Source: Cyanobacteriota bacterium
Lineage (GTDB): Bacteria > Acidobacteriota > Vicinamibacteria > Vicinamibacterales > UBA2999
Direction: 5' to 3'
DNA length: 33,002 nucleotides
Assembly: GCA_019752015.1 (NCBI GenBank)
Contig: JAIEMQ010000048.1
Span: 1 to 33,002 of the forward strand
Shown piece by piece: positions 25,641 to 33,002 of this stretch. The notes beneath the pieces were generated by a model. That model had not been told where the DNA came from. It made no database searches and worked only from the letters and a program-made list of their open reading frames with translations. Positions within the stretch are counted from its first letter, which is position 1; each line of letters begins with the position of its first letter. The position numbers and the translations under genes were made by a program.

Positions 25641-28169
25641 ATGGCGTTCCGTCCGATTGTCTTGACTGTCGCCGCCGACGCGGCCGCGCCGTTCGAGCGC
25701 CACGGCGAACCCGTGTCGATCGGCGTCGCAGGTCCGCGAGGCGCGGCAGCCCGATCCACGCGCTGGGCCCTCACGGATCAACGCGGCCGCAATATGCCGG
25801 TCCAGACGACCGTGCTCGATCGCTGGGGTGATGCTTCCGTGCGCTGGCTGCTCGCGGAGTTCCAAGCCGACGTCGATGCCGGCCAGCCGAGCTATTACGC
25901 GCTGGCGCCCGATGACGGATCGGCGGCCGCGGCCGGCGGCATTTCGATCGAGCACGCCGGCGACACGCTGCGCGTGTGGACCGGCGCCGCGACGATCGAT
26001 GTGCCGCGCTCTGGCACCGCGTTCATCAGCAACGCCGAAGTCGGCGGCCGCGCGCTGCTGCAGTCGACGGCGATCGTCGCCGAGGATCAGCACGGCAGCA
26101 CGTATCAGTTCGCGATTCAGCGCACGCTGATCGAGCGGGCCGGAACGGTGCGCGCGGTGATTCGCCTTGACGGCCACTTCGTCGATCGACTGCGCCGGCG
26201 CTGGCTCGATGCGTCAATGCGCCTGCACTTGTTTGCGGGCATGGGCACCGTGAAGATCGATTTTTCGGTGACCAATCCGCGCGCCGCCCGCCACCCGGGC
26301 GGCGCGTGGGACCTGGGCGATGCGGGCTCAGTGTTGATCCGCGATCTTTCGATCCGGATTGTGCCGGCGAAAGGCGCGGCCGACGTGTGGGGGTCGCTTG
26401 ACGCCGGCGATCAGATGGGTCCAGCGGGCGCGCGCTTCGCCGTGCACCAGGAATCGAGCGGCGGCGCCGAGTGGCAGCACGTGAACCATGCGACGCGCCA
26501 CAACACGGTGGCGCCGCGTTTCCGCGGCTTCCGCGCGGTGCGCGACGGCCGCGAGGTCGAAGGCCTGCGCGCGACCCCGATCGTGTCGATCGGCGGCGGC
26601 GATACGCGCGTCAGCGTCGCGATGCCGCGATTCTGGGAAATCTTTCCAAAGGCGATCGAAGCGGATACGAAACACTGCGCGCTCGCGATGTTTCCGCGCG
26701 CGTCCGGCCTGCACGAGCTGCAGGGCGGGGAGCGCGCCTCGATGCAGTTTGCGATCAGTTTCGGACGCGACACCGTGTCCGCCGAGCCGCTCGCGTGGGT
26801 TCGCTCGCCGTTGCGGGTCTCCGCCGATCCGCTCGCCTATCGCCAGGCCGGTGCGTGGGCGCCGCTCGGCGCCGGCTCCGCGCGCGCCGCCCAGGGCTAC
26901 GAGGCGCTGGTCAACACCGCGATTCGCGGGCCGGAGTCATTTTTTGAACGACGGGAGACGATCGATGAATACGGCTGGCGCAACTTTGGTGATCTCTATG
27001 CGGACCACGAGGGCGCACTGGTGTCGCACTATAACAACCAGTACGACGCTGTCGCGGGATTCCTCACGCGATTCCTTCAAACCGGCGATCACCGGTGGTG
27101 GCGGCTCGGCGACGAGCTTGCCGGACACGTCGCCGACATCGACCTCTACCACACCACCCGCGACCGCGCCGCCTACAACGGCGGCTACTTCTGGCACACC
27201 CAGCACTATCAGCCCGCCGGTACCGCAACGCACCGAGCGTACTCGAAGCGGAGTGGATCGTCGGGTGGCGGGCCGTGTTCCGAGCACAACTACACGACGG
27301 GCCTGATGCTGCACCACTTCCTGACCGGATCGGAGCGATCGCGCGCCGCGGTGATCCAGCTCGCCAACTGGGTCATCGACATGGACGATGGCCGCAAGTC
27401 GCGGTTCCGCTGGATTGATCGCCGCGACACCGGCCTGGCAAGCGTGACGCGCTCGCCGGACTTTCACGGTCCCGGCCGCGGCGCCGGCAACTCGATCAAC
27501 GCGCTGCTCGATGCGCATCGATTGACGGGCGAGCCGCGATATCTCGACAAGGCCGACGCGCTGATCGCGCGATGCGTGCATCCGGACGACGATCCGGCAT
27601 CGATCGATCCGCTGGACGCGGAGAATCGATGGTCCTATACGGTGTTCCTGCAGGCGCTCGGGAAGTACCTCGAGCATCGTGCCGACCGCGGTCTCGTCGA
27701 CGAGCGGTTCGAGTACGCGCGCGCGGTGCTGTTGAAGTGGGCGCTCTGGATGGCCGCCAATGAACGGCCGTATCTCGATCATCCGGAGAAGCTGGAATTC
27801 CCGACGGAGACGTGGGCCGCGCAGGATATCCGCAAGGCCGCGGTGTTCGAATTTGCCGCGCGGCACACGACCGACGAGGGCACCCGTGCGACATTCCTTG
27901 CGCGCGCCGATCGATTCGTGGACTACGCGGTCATGACGCTGATTCAGTCGCCGACCGGCACGCTGACGCGTCCGCTGGTACTGCTGCTCGCGTACGGATT
28001 CCAGCGCCCGATGGGCGCACTCGCCGAGCCGCATCCCGCCGCGTCCCCGCATCAGTTCGAGCGCCAGGCGTTCGTGCCGCTGCGGCAGCGGCTCAAGAAA
28101 CGCCTGGCGCTCGCCGGCGCCGGCCTCTCGGCCGTCGCCGTCGTCGTCATTATCTTGCTCGTTTCGTAA
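25641..28169 (+). CDS. Exo-rhamnogalacturonan lyase-like (PcRGLX/YetA-type) protein with C-terminal membrane anchor
   Basis: 842 residues from the ATG at 25641; the 28 codons before it overlap the FemAB gene. The N-terminal segment (SIGVAGPRG, WALTDQRGRNMPVQTTVLDR, GDASVRWLLAEF) resembles the RIFT-barrel of PcRGLX/YetA-like proteins. A beta-sandwich middle region follows, then from about residue 435 a helical toroid (YGWRNFGDLYADHEG, SHYNNQYDAVAGFLTRFLQT, HTQHYQPAGTATH, SEHNYTTGLMLHHFL). This order matches polysaccharide lyase family 26 relatives. The last 25 residues are basic followed by a membrane helix (LALAGAGLSAVAVVVIILLV). No signal peptide is visible. It is the last gene of the EPS operon and may cleave or edit the polymer. 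The substrate is inferred by family resemblance only. Confidence 0.75.
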   Translation: MAFRPIVLTVAADAAAPFERHGEPVSIGVAGPRGAAARSTRWALTDQRGRNMPVQTTVLDRWGDASVRWLLAEFQADVDAGQPSYYALAPDDGSAAAAGGISIEHAGDTLRVWTGAATIDVPRSGTAFISNAEVGGRALLQSTAIVAEDQHGSTYQFAIQRTLIERAGTVRAVIRLDGHFVDRLRRRWLDASMRLHLFAGMGTVKIDFSVTNPRAARHPGGAWDLGDAGSVLIRDLSIRIVPAKGAADVWGSLDAGDQMGPAGARFAVHQESSGGAEWQHVNHATRHNTVAPRFRGFRAVRDGREVEGLRATPIVSIGGGDTRVSVAMPRFWEIFPKAIEADTKHCALAMFPRASGLHELQGGERASMQFAISFGRDTVSAEPLAWVRSPLRVSADPLAYRQAGAWAPLGAGSARAAQGYEALVNTAIRGPESFFERRETIDEYGWRNFGDLYADHEGALVSHYNNQYDAVAGFLTRFLQTGDHRWWRLGDELAGHVADIDLYHTTRDRAAYNGGYFWHTQHYQPAGTATHRAYSKRSGSSGGGPCSEHNYTTGLMLHHFLTGSERSRAAVIQLANWVIDMDDGRKSRFRWIDRRDTGLASVTRSPDFHGPGRGAGNSINALLDAHRLTGEPRYLDKADALIARCVHPDDDPASIDPLDAENRWSYTVFLQALGKYLEHRADRGLVDERFEYARAVLLKWALWMAANERPYLDHPEKLEFPTETWAAQDIRKAAVFEFAARHTTDEGTRATFLARADRFVDYAVMTLIQSPTGTLTRPLVLLLAYGFQRPMGALAEPHPAASPHQFERQAFVPLRQRLKKRLALAGAGLSAVAVVVIILLVS

Positions 28170-28187
28170 ATGCGTGTGCTTTCAGTC

Positions 28188-28220
28188 GGGTGTGCGCCCC
28201 GCCAAGCGGTTCGCACACCT
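28188..28220. terminator. Hairpin between convergent genes
   Basis: GGTGTGCG (28189-28196) pairs with CGCACACC (28212-28219), extended by one G-T pair, with a 15-base loop. It lies between the lyase stop (28169) and the stop of the convergent secreted-protein gene (28229). No T run follows on either strand, so if it is a terminator it is a weak one. Confidence 0.45.
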
Positions 28221-28228
28221 GTAATCCA

Positions 28229-30361
28229 CTATTGAATCGTGTACCAGACGCCGATCTCAGCTTCGGGAGCGTCGTCGGTGTTGTAAGCGCTGCGAACGCG
28301 GACGGCGACTTTCCAGTCGTTAGCAGGTCTGGTCGGTGTCCACGTAAACGTGTTCGAGGTCGTCCAGCCGGTCACCTCGCTCCAGACGCCACCGTCGAGA
28401 ATCAACCACTTATACTGGTGTGGTGCAATGCCATCGGTCGGCGTCGCCGTCCATGTGATCGTCGTGCCGACAGGTTGCGGCGAGGCACGGTCCGGTGACA
28501 GCGCCACGGCGGTGGCCGGTCCGCCACCAGTGGTCGGGAAGGACTGCAACTGTGTTTCTGCTTCCGGCGTGTTCGACGTGTTGCCCGCGCTGCGAACCCA
28601 GGCCTTGACGCCGTAATTCGCATTCCCGAAAGGCGGCGTCCAGACAAACGTTTCGGAACTGGTCCAATCGCCCTGCGGGATGGAGGCGCCGCCATTCCAG
28701 AACCACCACTTGTATTGGAGCGGTGCCTGGCCCCCATCGACGGTTGCCGTCCACACGATCGGCGTGCCCGCCGGTTGCGGGGCGGTGCGATCGGCCGCGA
28801 TGGAAATCGAGTTCGCGATGCCGGATCCGGCGATCAAATACGAGACCGTCTGTTCGGCTTCAGGAGCGTCAGCGCTGTTGCCGGAGCTTCGTGCCCACAC
28901 CCGAATCTGGTATCCCGACCCATAACTCCTGGGTGTCCACGTCAATTGGTTCGATGTGCTCCAGTTCGCGGCCACGCGCCACGTTGCGCCGTCATAGATC
29001 GACCACTTATAGGCAACTGGCGCCGTCCCGCCAGTGGGCGTTGCGGAGAACGTAATGGGCGTATTGGCCGGCTGTGGCGAAGCGAGATTCGATGTGATGG
29101 CGACGCTGGTGACGGAGTTTCCCGGCGCGGTGGTGTTGACCCGATAAACGTGCACGAGCGGGCGATATCCGTAACCGTCCTGGTCGATATACCGTTGCAC
29201 CACGAACAACCGGCGCGTCGCCGGATCGTACGCCACACCGCCAGGTCTAAGGTCCGTGGACTGAGTGGTGTATGGAAACGTGACTGACCAGACGCCGTAT
29301 GGCTCGGGACCCCACGGATTGGCGCCGACCTTGACGGCAGCAAGGTCATTCAAATCGTACGCCCAGAATTGAAAGTTGTAGGGATACGCGTGCTGTGCCT
29401 TGCTGCTGTTGGTCGGGTCGTAACAGTACGGATGACCCTCGGGGTCGAGCTGGCCGGCCTGATTGGGATCGCTCGTGCCGTTGCCGTAACAGAGCGGTCC
29501 CGTGCCGTTGGTGCCGAAATAGAGGAGCGTGCGCGTTCCATCGATGACGGCCAACCCGCCGATTTCCGTCGTCGCCCCGTATCTCGGGTTGGAGCCCTCC
29601 CACGGGCCAAGTGTCTGATGATCACCCGTGTAGTACAGGAGCGGCTGGGCCGGGACCGGATTGGTTTGACCGATCTGATCAGGATTGAATGCGAACGCGC
29701 TGGGACCCCACGAGGTTCGCGACACGATCGGGATACAGCAGCTGCCCGTCAGTGCCGGACCACCAAGCAATGTGCGCCACGCCTCGGGCATCGGCGCCAT
29801 GTATCGCGAGACGAACCCGGTCATGTTGGCTTGGTAAACCGTCGAGTACCCGGCGAAGGTTGCGGGCGTGAGAGTCGGTGATCGTTTGAAGTGCGATACG
29901 GTTTGCTCGTTTCCTGCGTCGTAATATCGCCAGGCGGTGCCGACCAGGCTGCCCCCGTGCAGCAGCAGCCCACCGAGCGAGGCGTCCGAGCCTGCATCTA
30001 ACAACTGTCCGTCGGCAGGATCGTGGAATCCCTGAATGAACGTGGCGAACGGCAGGGCCGTGATGTTGTTATTGATCGCCGGTGCCGGAATAGTGATCTC
30101 TGCAACACGGCTCGCATAGCTCGAGGCAAAGAGCGAGTCATTGGCCGGGTTGTAGGCGAGAATGGCGACGCCGCCGGAAAAGCTGTCGCCGTTAATCGTG
30201 TTGGCTGGCAGGCGGAAGGCGCCGAGATACTCGAGATGGCTCTCCTGCACCAACGGCCATTGGGTCGGATCCTGGCCCTGGGCAGTTGCCCGATTGGACG
30301 CGCCAGCCGACAGGGCCAACACTGCAACACAGGCCAGCACGCTCATACGCGGTCTATTCAT
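28229..30361 (-). CDS. Large secreted protein with three Ig-like repeats
   Basis: 710 residues from the ATG at 30361 (MNRPRMSVLACVAVLALSAG, signal peptide; ggaga upstream). A GTG at 30376 is possible but adds nothing. Residues about 30-410 form an unrecognised, possibly beta-propeller-like domain (SHLEYLGAFRLPAN, GGVAILAYNPANDSLFASSY, GGVAYDPATRRLFVVQRYID, LVHVYRVN). Three related repeats of about 95 residues follow (from about 415, 510 and 605). Each has (A/S)PQP.(G/N)T.I, a YKW strand, a W..(S/T)..(F/L)TWTP strand and (S/A)..(N/G)...APEAE. These are Ig-like surface or matrix modules. There is no sorting signal at the C-terminus. It is convergent with the EPS operon and may be a matrix or glycan-binding protein. 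Confidence 0.78.
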   Translation of the reverse strand: MNRPRMSVLACVAVLALSAGASNRATAQGQDPTQWPLVQESHLEYLGAFRLPANTINGDSFSGGVAILAYNPANDSLFASSYASRVAEITIPAPAINNNITALPFATFIQGFHDPADGQLLDAGSDASLGGLLLHGGSLVGTAWRYYDAGNEQTVSHFKRSPTLTPATFAGYSTVYQANMTGFVSRYMAPMPEAWRTLLGGPALTGSCCIPIVSRTSWGPSAFAFNPDQIGQTNPVPAQPLLYYTGDHQTLGPWEGSNPRYGATTEIGGLAVIDGTRTLLYFGTNGTGPLCYGNGTSDPNQAGQLDPEGHPYCYDPTNSSKAQHAYPYNFQFWAYDLNDLAAVKVGANPWGPEPYGVWSVTFPYTTQSTDLRPGGVAYDPATRRLFVVQRYIDQDGYGYRPLVHVYRVNTTAPGNSVTSVAITSNLASPQPANTPITFSATPTGGTAPVAYKWSIYDGATWRVAANWSTSNQLTWTPRSYGSGYQIRVWARSSGNSADAPEAEQTVSYLIAGSGIANSISIAADRTAPQPAGTPIVWTATVDGGQAPLQYKWWFWNGGASIPQGDWTSSETFVWTPPFGNANYGVKAWVRSAGNTSNTPEAETQLQSFPTTGGGPATAVALSPDRASPQPVGTTITWTATPTDGIAPHQYKWLILDGGVWSEVTGWTTSNTFTWTPTRPANDWKVAVRVRSAYNTDDAPEAEIGVWYTIQ

Positions 30362-30376
30362 TGAACATGTCTCCAC

Positions 30377-30623
30377 AATAAGTTACCGTCGTTCGCTCGA
30401 GTTGCGTCTGGAACGCTCACGCGAACTGACGGTATGCAACGCCGACGCCCCAACGCGCTGAGCGGCTGGAAATTTTTACGTCGATCGCCTCTGGCCGTGT
30501 GGTTGAGATTTCTCTCCGCTGACCTCTGGAGGCGGAGATGTCAGTGTTGGCTGTGGAGTCTTGCTGATGTAGCGGCGTCGCCACCGCAGCGATCTGAGCT
30601 TGATTACGTGCCGATCGAGCAAC
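30377..30623. other. Non-coding stretch between two minus-strand genes
   Basis: No gene is seen. A small inverted repeat TCTCCGC/GCGGAGA sits near 30513-30538. It presumably holds the promoter of the secreted-protein gene at 30361, but no clear -35/-10 pair can be defended. Confidence 0.3.
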
Positions 30624-31361
30624 TCACATCGTTTTAGACGAGGCCGGCGTCCGCATCGCATAGGTGTCGTAGCCGGCTTCCTGGAAGCGATAGCCTTCGG
30701 ACTTGAGATGTTTCAGCGTCGCCGCCTGCGTCGCGATCGGCAGGTGCAGGTGCTCGTAGATGACGACGTCGGGCCGAATACCCGCATCCAGGGTCATCTT
30801 GACGATCTCGGCGTCGTAGCCTTCGGTGTCGATCATCATCAACGAGACGTGCCGGTTGTCGTACTTGGCGAGGATTTCCGGCAACGTCCGGACGGCGATG
30901 GTCGTCTCGACGACATGATCGTCGAGGCCTGGTATGCCGTGCTTCCTGCCAGTCAGATGCGATCGATTGAAGCTGGCCATCCCATGGGCGTGGTCGGGCA
31001 CGGGTGCGCCTTCGCGAACACGATAGATGCGTGCCTCACCCGAGCTCGCGCCGACCGCGCAGTTTTCGAAATGGAGCCCGGCGACGTCCCGATAGTTGTG
31101 CTGAAGCTTGGCGAACAGATCAGGCAACGGCTCGATGAGAACACCCTTCAAGCGATATTTCAGAACCGAGGGCCGCAACCCGTCGTCACGAATGCCGTCG
31201 TTGGCGCCGACTTGAACGAAGAAGAAATTCGGGTCCCGATTCAGCGCGTCTCGCACCAGCAGGTCAACCATATCGAGCGGATTCGCCACCTGATGTGGAA
31301 GCCGGACGACGTCATAGCCGAGCGAGCGGATGGCGGTCTGTGCGAGATCAACAAGGCGCAT
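30624..31361 (-). CDS. FkbM family methyltransferase
   Basis: 245 residues from the ATG at 31361 (MRLVDLAQTAIRSLGYDVVR), the normal family start. The long open frame upstream runs into the divergent glycosyltransferase gene and is rejected. The SAM-binding motif I is FFFVQVGANDGIRDD, followed by LIEPLPDLFAKLQHNY (acidic end of strand 2) and the FkbM hallmark VSLMMIDTEGYDAEIVK. It transfers a methyl group from S-adenosylmethionine, in this context probably to a hydroxyl of a sugar in the surface glycan. It is soluble. It is divergent from the GT4 gene with 121 bases between the starts, so the two probably share a control region. Confidence 0.92.
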   Translation of the reverse strand: MRLVDLAQTAIRSLGYDVVRLPHQVANPLDMVDLLVRDALNRDPNFFFVQVGANDGIRDDGLRPSVLKYRLKGVLIEPLPDLFAKLQHNYRDVAGLHFENCAVGASSGEARIYRVREGAPVPDHAHGMASFNRSHLTGRKHGIPGLDDHVVETTIAVRTLPEILAKYDNRHVSLMMIDTEGYDAEIVKMTLDAGIRPDVVIYEHLHLPIATQAATLKHLKSEGYRFQEAGYDTYAMRTPASSKTM

Positions 31362-31482
31362 GCAAGCGGCTGCACAGCAAAGACCTCGCCAGCCCGAGCG
31401 CGTCCAAACGTCACGCCGCTTCCACAGATTGTCCAGCGGCAGGGATGAATTGAGGCTCGGCCCGCCGAGACGAAAGTCTTTG

Positions 31483-32682
31483 ATGCGGCATGACTCTCGC
31501 TTTTGCCCGCCCGTGCAGACAGCTCTGGTTGATGCCGAGCGCACGCCCGATCCTCCCGCCTCCTCGACCGTTCGAGTCGGATTCACCGAAGCGCACGGCA
31601 TGGCGAAAGAGGTGGCCCGCAATCCTCCCGAAGGCATTGAATTTTCGTTTCTGCGTCCGCTGCAGCGGTCCCGCTTCAATGTGATTGGCAGTCCGATCAA
31701 AGGTTATTTCGGGCACTTCGAGGCGGACGACGTCGATCTGATTGAAGCGGTGATGAGTCCGATTACGACGAGCAGCCGGTGGGTGTGCTCGCTCGCCCAT
31801 TTTGCGGAAGCGTGTGCGTTTGACCTTGCCGGAGCCCCGATACCGCGTTCGCTGCGCGTCGCCTACGTCAACCGGTTGTTCGCGAAACCGAACTTCAAGA
31901 AGCTCATTTTCTGGAGCAAGGCTGCCCACGAGAGCCTCTCGAGCTACGGCGGCATCGATCCGGCGACGTTGCATGGGAAAGACGCCGTCGTCTATCCAGC
32001 GGTTCGCCGCATTCCGGACGACCTTGTCAGATACGGTGATCGCGAGATCCGCCTCTTTTTCTCCGGCGACTTCTTTCGCAAAGGCGGGGTGAACGCTGTC
32101 GATGCCTTCGAGCGCGCTCGGCAACGCTATCCAGGAATTTCGCTGACGGTGTGCTGCGACGAGCGCATAGATTTCAATACCGCAGATCGATCAATGCGGG
32201 ACGAATATCTGCACAAACTCCAGACCATGCCGGGCATCGTCAATAAGGGCCGCATCTCGAGGGAAGAGTTGATGACGGAGGTCTATCCCGACACTGACAT
32301 CTTCCTGATGCCGACCTACATCGAGACATTCGGCATGGCCCTCGTCGAGGCGATGGCGTTCGGCATCCCCGTGATCAGCACCAATCACTTCGCAATTCCG
32401 GAAATCATCGAGAATGGCATCAGCGGGTTGCTGATCGACACCACCGGCTTCGACTGCGAGCGGTTGTTCAGAGGATATGTAGTTCGCGAACTCCCACGTG
32501 ACTTCCGCGAATACATGACGGACGCGGTCTTCAGCCACATGTGCCGGCTGATCGAGTCTCGCGAGCTGCGACAATCGATCGGTCGCGCCGGGCTCGACGT
32601 AGCTCGAACGAAGTTTTCATTCGAACGCCGCAATACCACGATGGCGGGGATTTACCGCCAGGCAATAGCCGACTTCCAATAG
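31483..32682 (+). CDS. Glycosyltransferase family 4 protein
   Basis: 399 residues from the ATG at 31483; the open frame reaches 31330, but that part overlaps the divergent methyltransferase gene. The GT-B fold is visible. The acceptor half (about 30-175) is poorly conserved, and the donor half shows IRLFFSGDFFRKGGVNAVDA and the GT4 signature DIFLMPTYIETFGMALVEAM then AFGIPVISTNHFAIPEIIEN (E...FG...E in the nucleotide-sugar site). It adds a sugar in surface glycan assembly. The donor sugar cannot be told from sequence alone. It has no membrane helix. A hairpin follows directly after the stop. Confidence 0.92.
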   Translation: MRHDSRFCPPVQTALVDAERTPDPPASSTVRVGFTEAHGMAKEVARNPPEGIEFSFLRPLQRSRFNVIGSPIKGYFGHFEADDVDLIEAVMSPITTSSRWVCSLAHFAEACAFDLAGAPIPRSLRVAYVNRLFAKPNFKKLIFWSKAAHESLSSYGGIDPATLHGKDAVVYPAVRRIPDDLVRYGDREIRLFFSGDFFRKGGVNAVDAFERARQRYPGISLTVCCDERIDFNTADRSMRDEYLHKLQTMPGIVNKGRISREELMTEVYPDTDIFLMPTYIETFGMALVEAMAFGIPVISTNHFAIPEIIENGISGLLIDTTGFDCERLFRGYVVRELPRDFREYMTDAVFSHMCRLIESRELRQSIGRAGLDVARTKFSFERRNTTMAGIYRQAIADFQ

Positions 32683-32686
32683 TCCC

Positions 32687-32718
32687 GGTCGGTGCCTCTG
32701 ACACCAGAAGCACCGACC
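32687..32718. terminator. Hairpin after the glycosyltransferase gene
   Basis: A perfect 9-bp stem GGTCGGTGC (32687-32695) with GCACCGACC (32710-32718) and a 14-base loop starts 5 bases after the GT4 stop codon. It lacks a T run. Its position between convergent coding regions suggests a transcription end. Confidence 0.55.
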
Positions 32719-32734
32719 TAGGCTCAGCACAGAC

Positions 32735-32911
32735 TTAAGGGTGCGTAAATACGTGGATCAGCCTCCACGTGTTCACTCCGACTTGGCGATACGGGCCAGT
32801 GAGGAAAATCCGCTTACCGGCTGCGTCGTAGCCCCCGCCCAAGATGCCCGCGTGTCCGCCAAACGTAAATGTTTCCATGTTCGGCTGCGCGGCGACAATT
32901 AAATCTGCCGC
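32735..32911 (-). pseudogene. C-terminal remnant related to the secreted protein's N-terminal domain
   Basis: Too short to stand as a normal gene. Read on the minus strand it gives ADLIVAAQPNMETFTFGGHA, then GILGGGYDAAGKRIFLTGPY, VNTWRLIHVFTHP and a TAA at 32735-32737. The pattern GG-YD-R-F-...-LIHV matches GGVAYDPATRRLFVVQRYID...LVHVYRV at the end of the propeller-like domain of the 28229-30361 protein. Upstream of about 32911 the frame continues with low-complexity Ser codons from a duplicated segment (32903-32942), with no recognisable homology. It is either a decayed duplicate or the 3' end of a gene broken by rearrangement. Confidence 0.5.
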
Positions 32912-32942
32912 ATAGCGACAACTAGAACTAGATCTGCCGCAT
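32903..32942 (+). repeat. 11-bp direct repeats ATCTGCCGCAT
   Basis: Copies are at 32903-32913 and 32932-32942, with start-to-start spacing of 29 bases. The space between them also holds two overlapping copies of CTAGAAC/AACTAG-like sequence. They lie where homology of the remnant at 32735 ends, so they may mark the break. Confidence 0.6.
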
Positions 32943-33002
32943 GGGGTCGGCCGGCCGGCTGTGTCAGCCTGTGATCAATGGTCACGGATGCGCAGGTTCG
33001 GC

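Overview
The window is GC-rich bacterial DNA that most resembles an Acidobacteriota genome, probably the Vicinamibacteria side. Pointers are an ADOP/MacB-type permease at the left edge, a PEP-CTERM protein, an exopolysaccharide (EPS) operon of the kind linked to exosortase XrtA, and short G/C-rich repeats inside open reading frames. The taxonomic call is an inference from gene families; there is no rRNA or marker gene here.

Left, accessory part (1-13999). A 5'-truncated ADOP permease is followed by a secreted protein of unknown function and a tight two-gene minus-strand pair (putative PD-(D/E)XK-like protein plus a hypothetical). Next is a conserved hypothetical gene broken by an IS630-family element: removing the element with one copy of the TA duplication restores the frame exactly. 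The same gene has a second lesion, a one-base deletion in a T run. A truncated trypsin-like fragment and a small GIY-YIG protein follow. From 8452 to 13968 lies a probable integrated element whose ends are a 46-bp duplicate of the 3' part of tRNA-Arg(CCG). It carries a coupled pair of uncharacterised genes, three DUF433 antitoxin-like genes with one DUF5615 PIN-like toxin, a VOC protein and a doubly damaged AraC regulator. It has no visible integrase. Pairs of 11-bp direct repeats lie just inside both ends, and two long inverted repeats lie between its genes.

Middle, EPS part (14009-28169). A PEP-CTERM protein gene (minus) diverges from a PilZ gene. A second PilZ gene leads a nearly gapless plus-strand operon: sigma-54 activator without receiver domain, Wza-like export protein, outer-membrane beta-barrel protein, Wzz/GumC chain-length protein, ExeA-like ATPase, BY-kinase, polyprenyl glycosylphosphotransferase, polysaccharide deacetylase, FemAB-like protein and a membrane-anchored protein resembling exo-rhamnogalacturonan lyases. 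Three TGGC-N7-TTGC (sigma-54 -24/-12) matches sit upstream of the PEP-CTERM gene and both PilZ genes, so the activator may control this locus. Together the genes would start a lipid-linked glycan, polymerise and export it under kinase control, then trim or modify it. The exosortase itself is not in the window. Signal-peptide coding regions of the first two export genes are built from short tandem repeats.

Right part (28229-33002). A large secreted protein with three Ig-like repeats, an FkbM-type methyltransferase, a GT4 glycosyltransferase, and at the edge a C-terminal remnant that resembles the end of the secreted protein's N-terminal domain.
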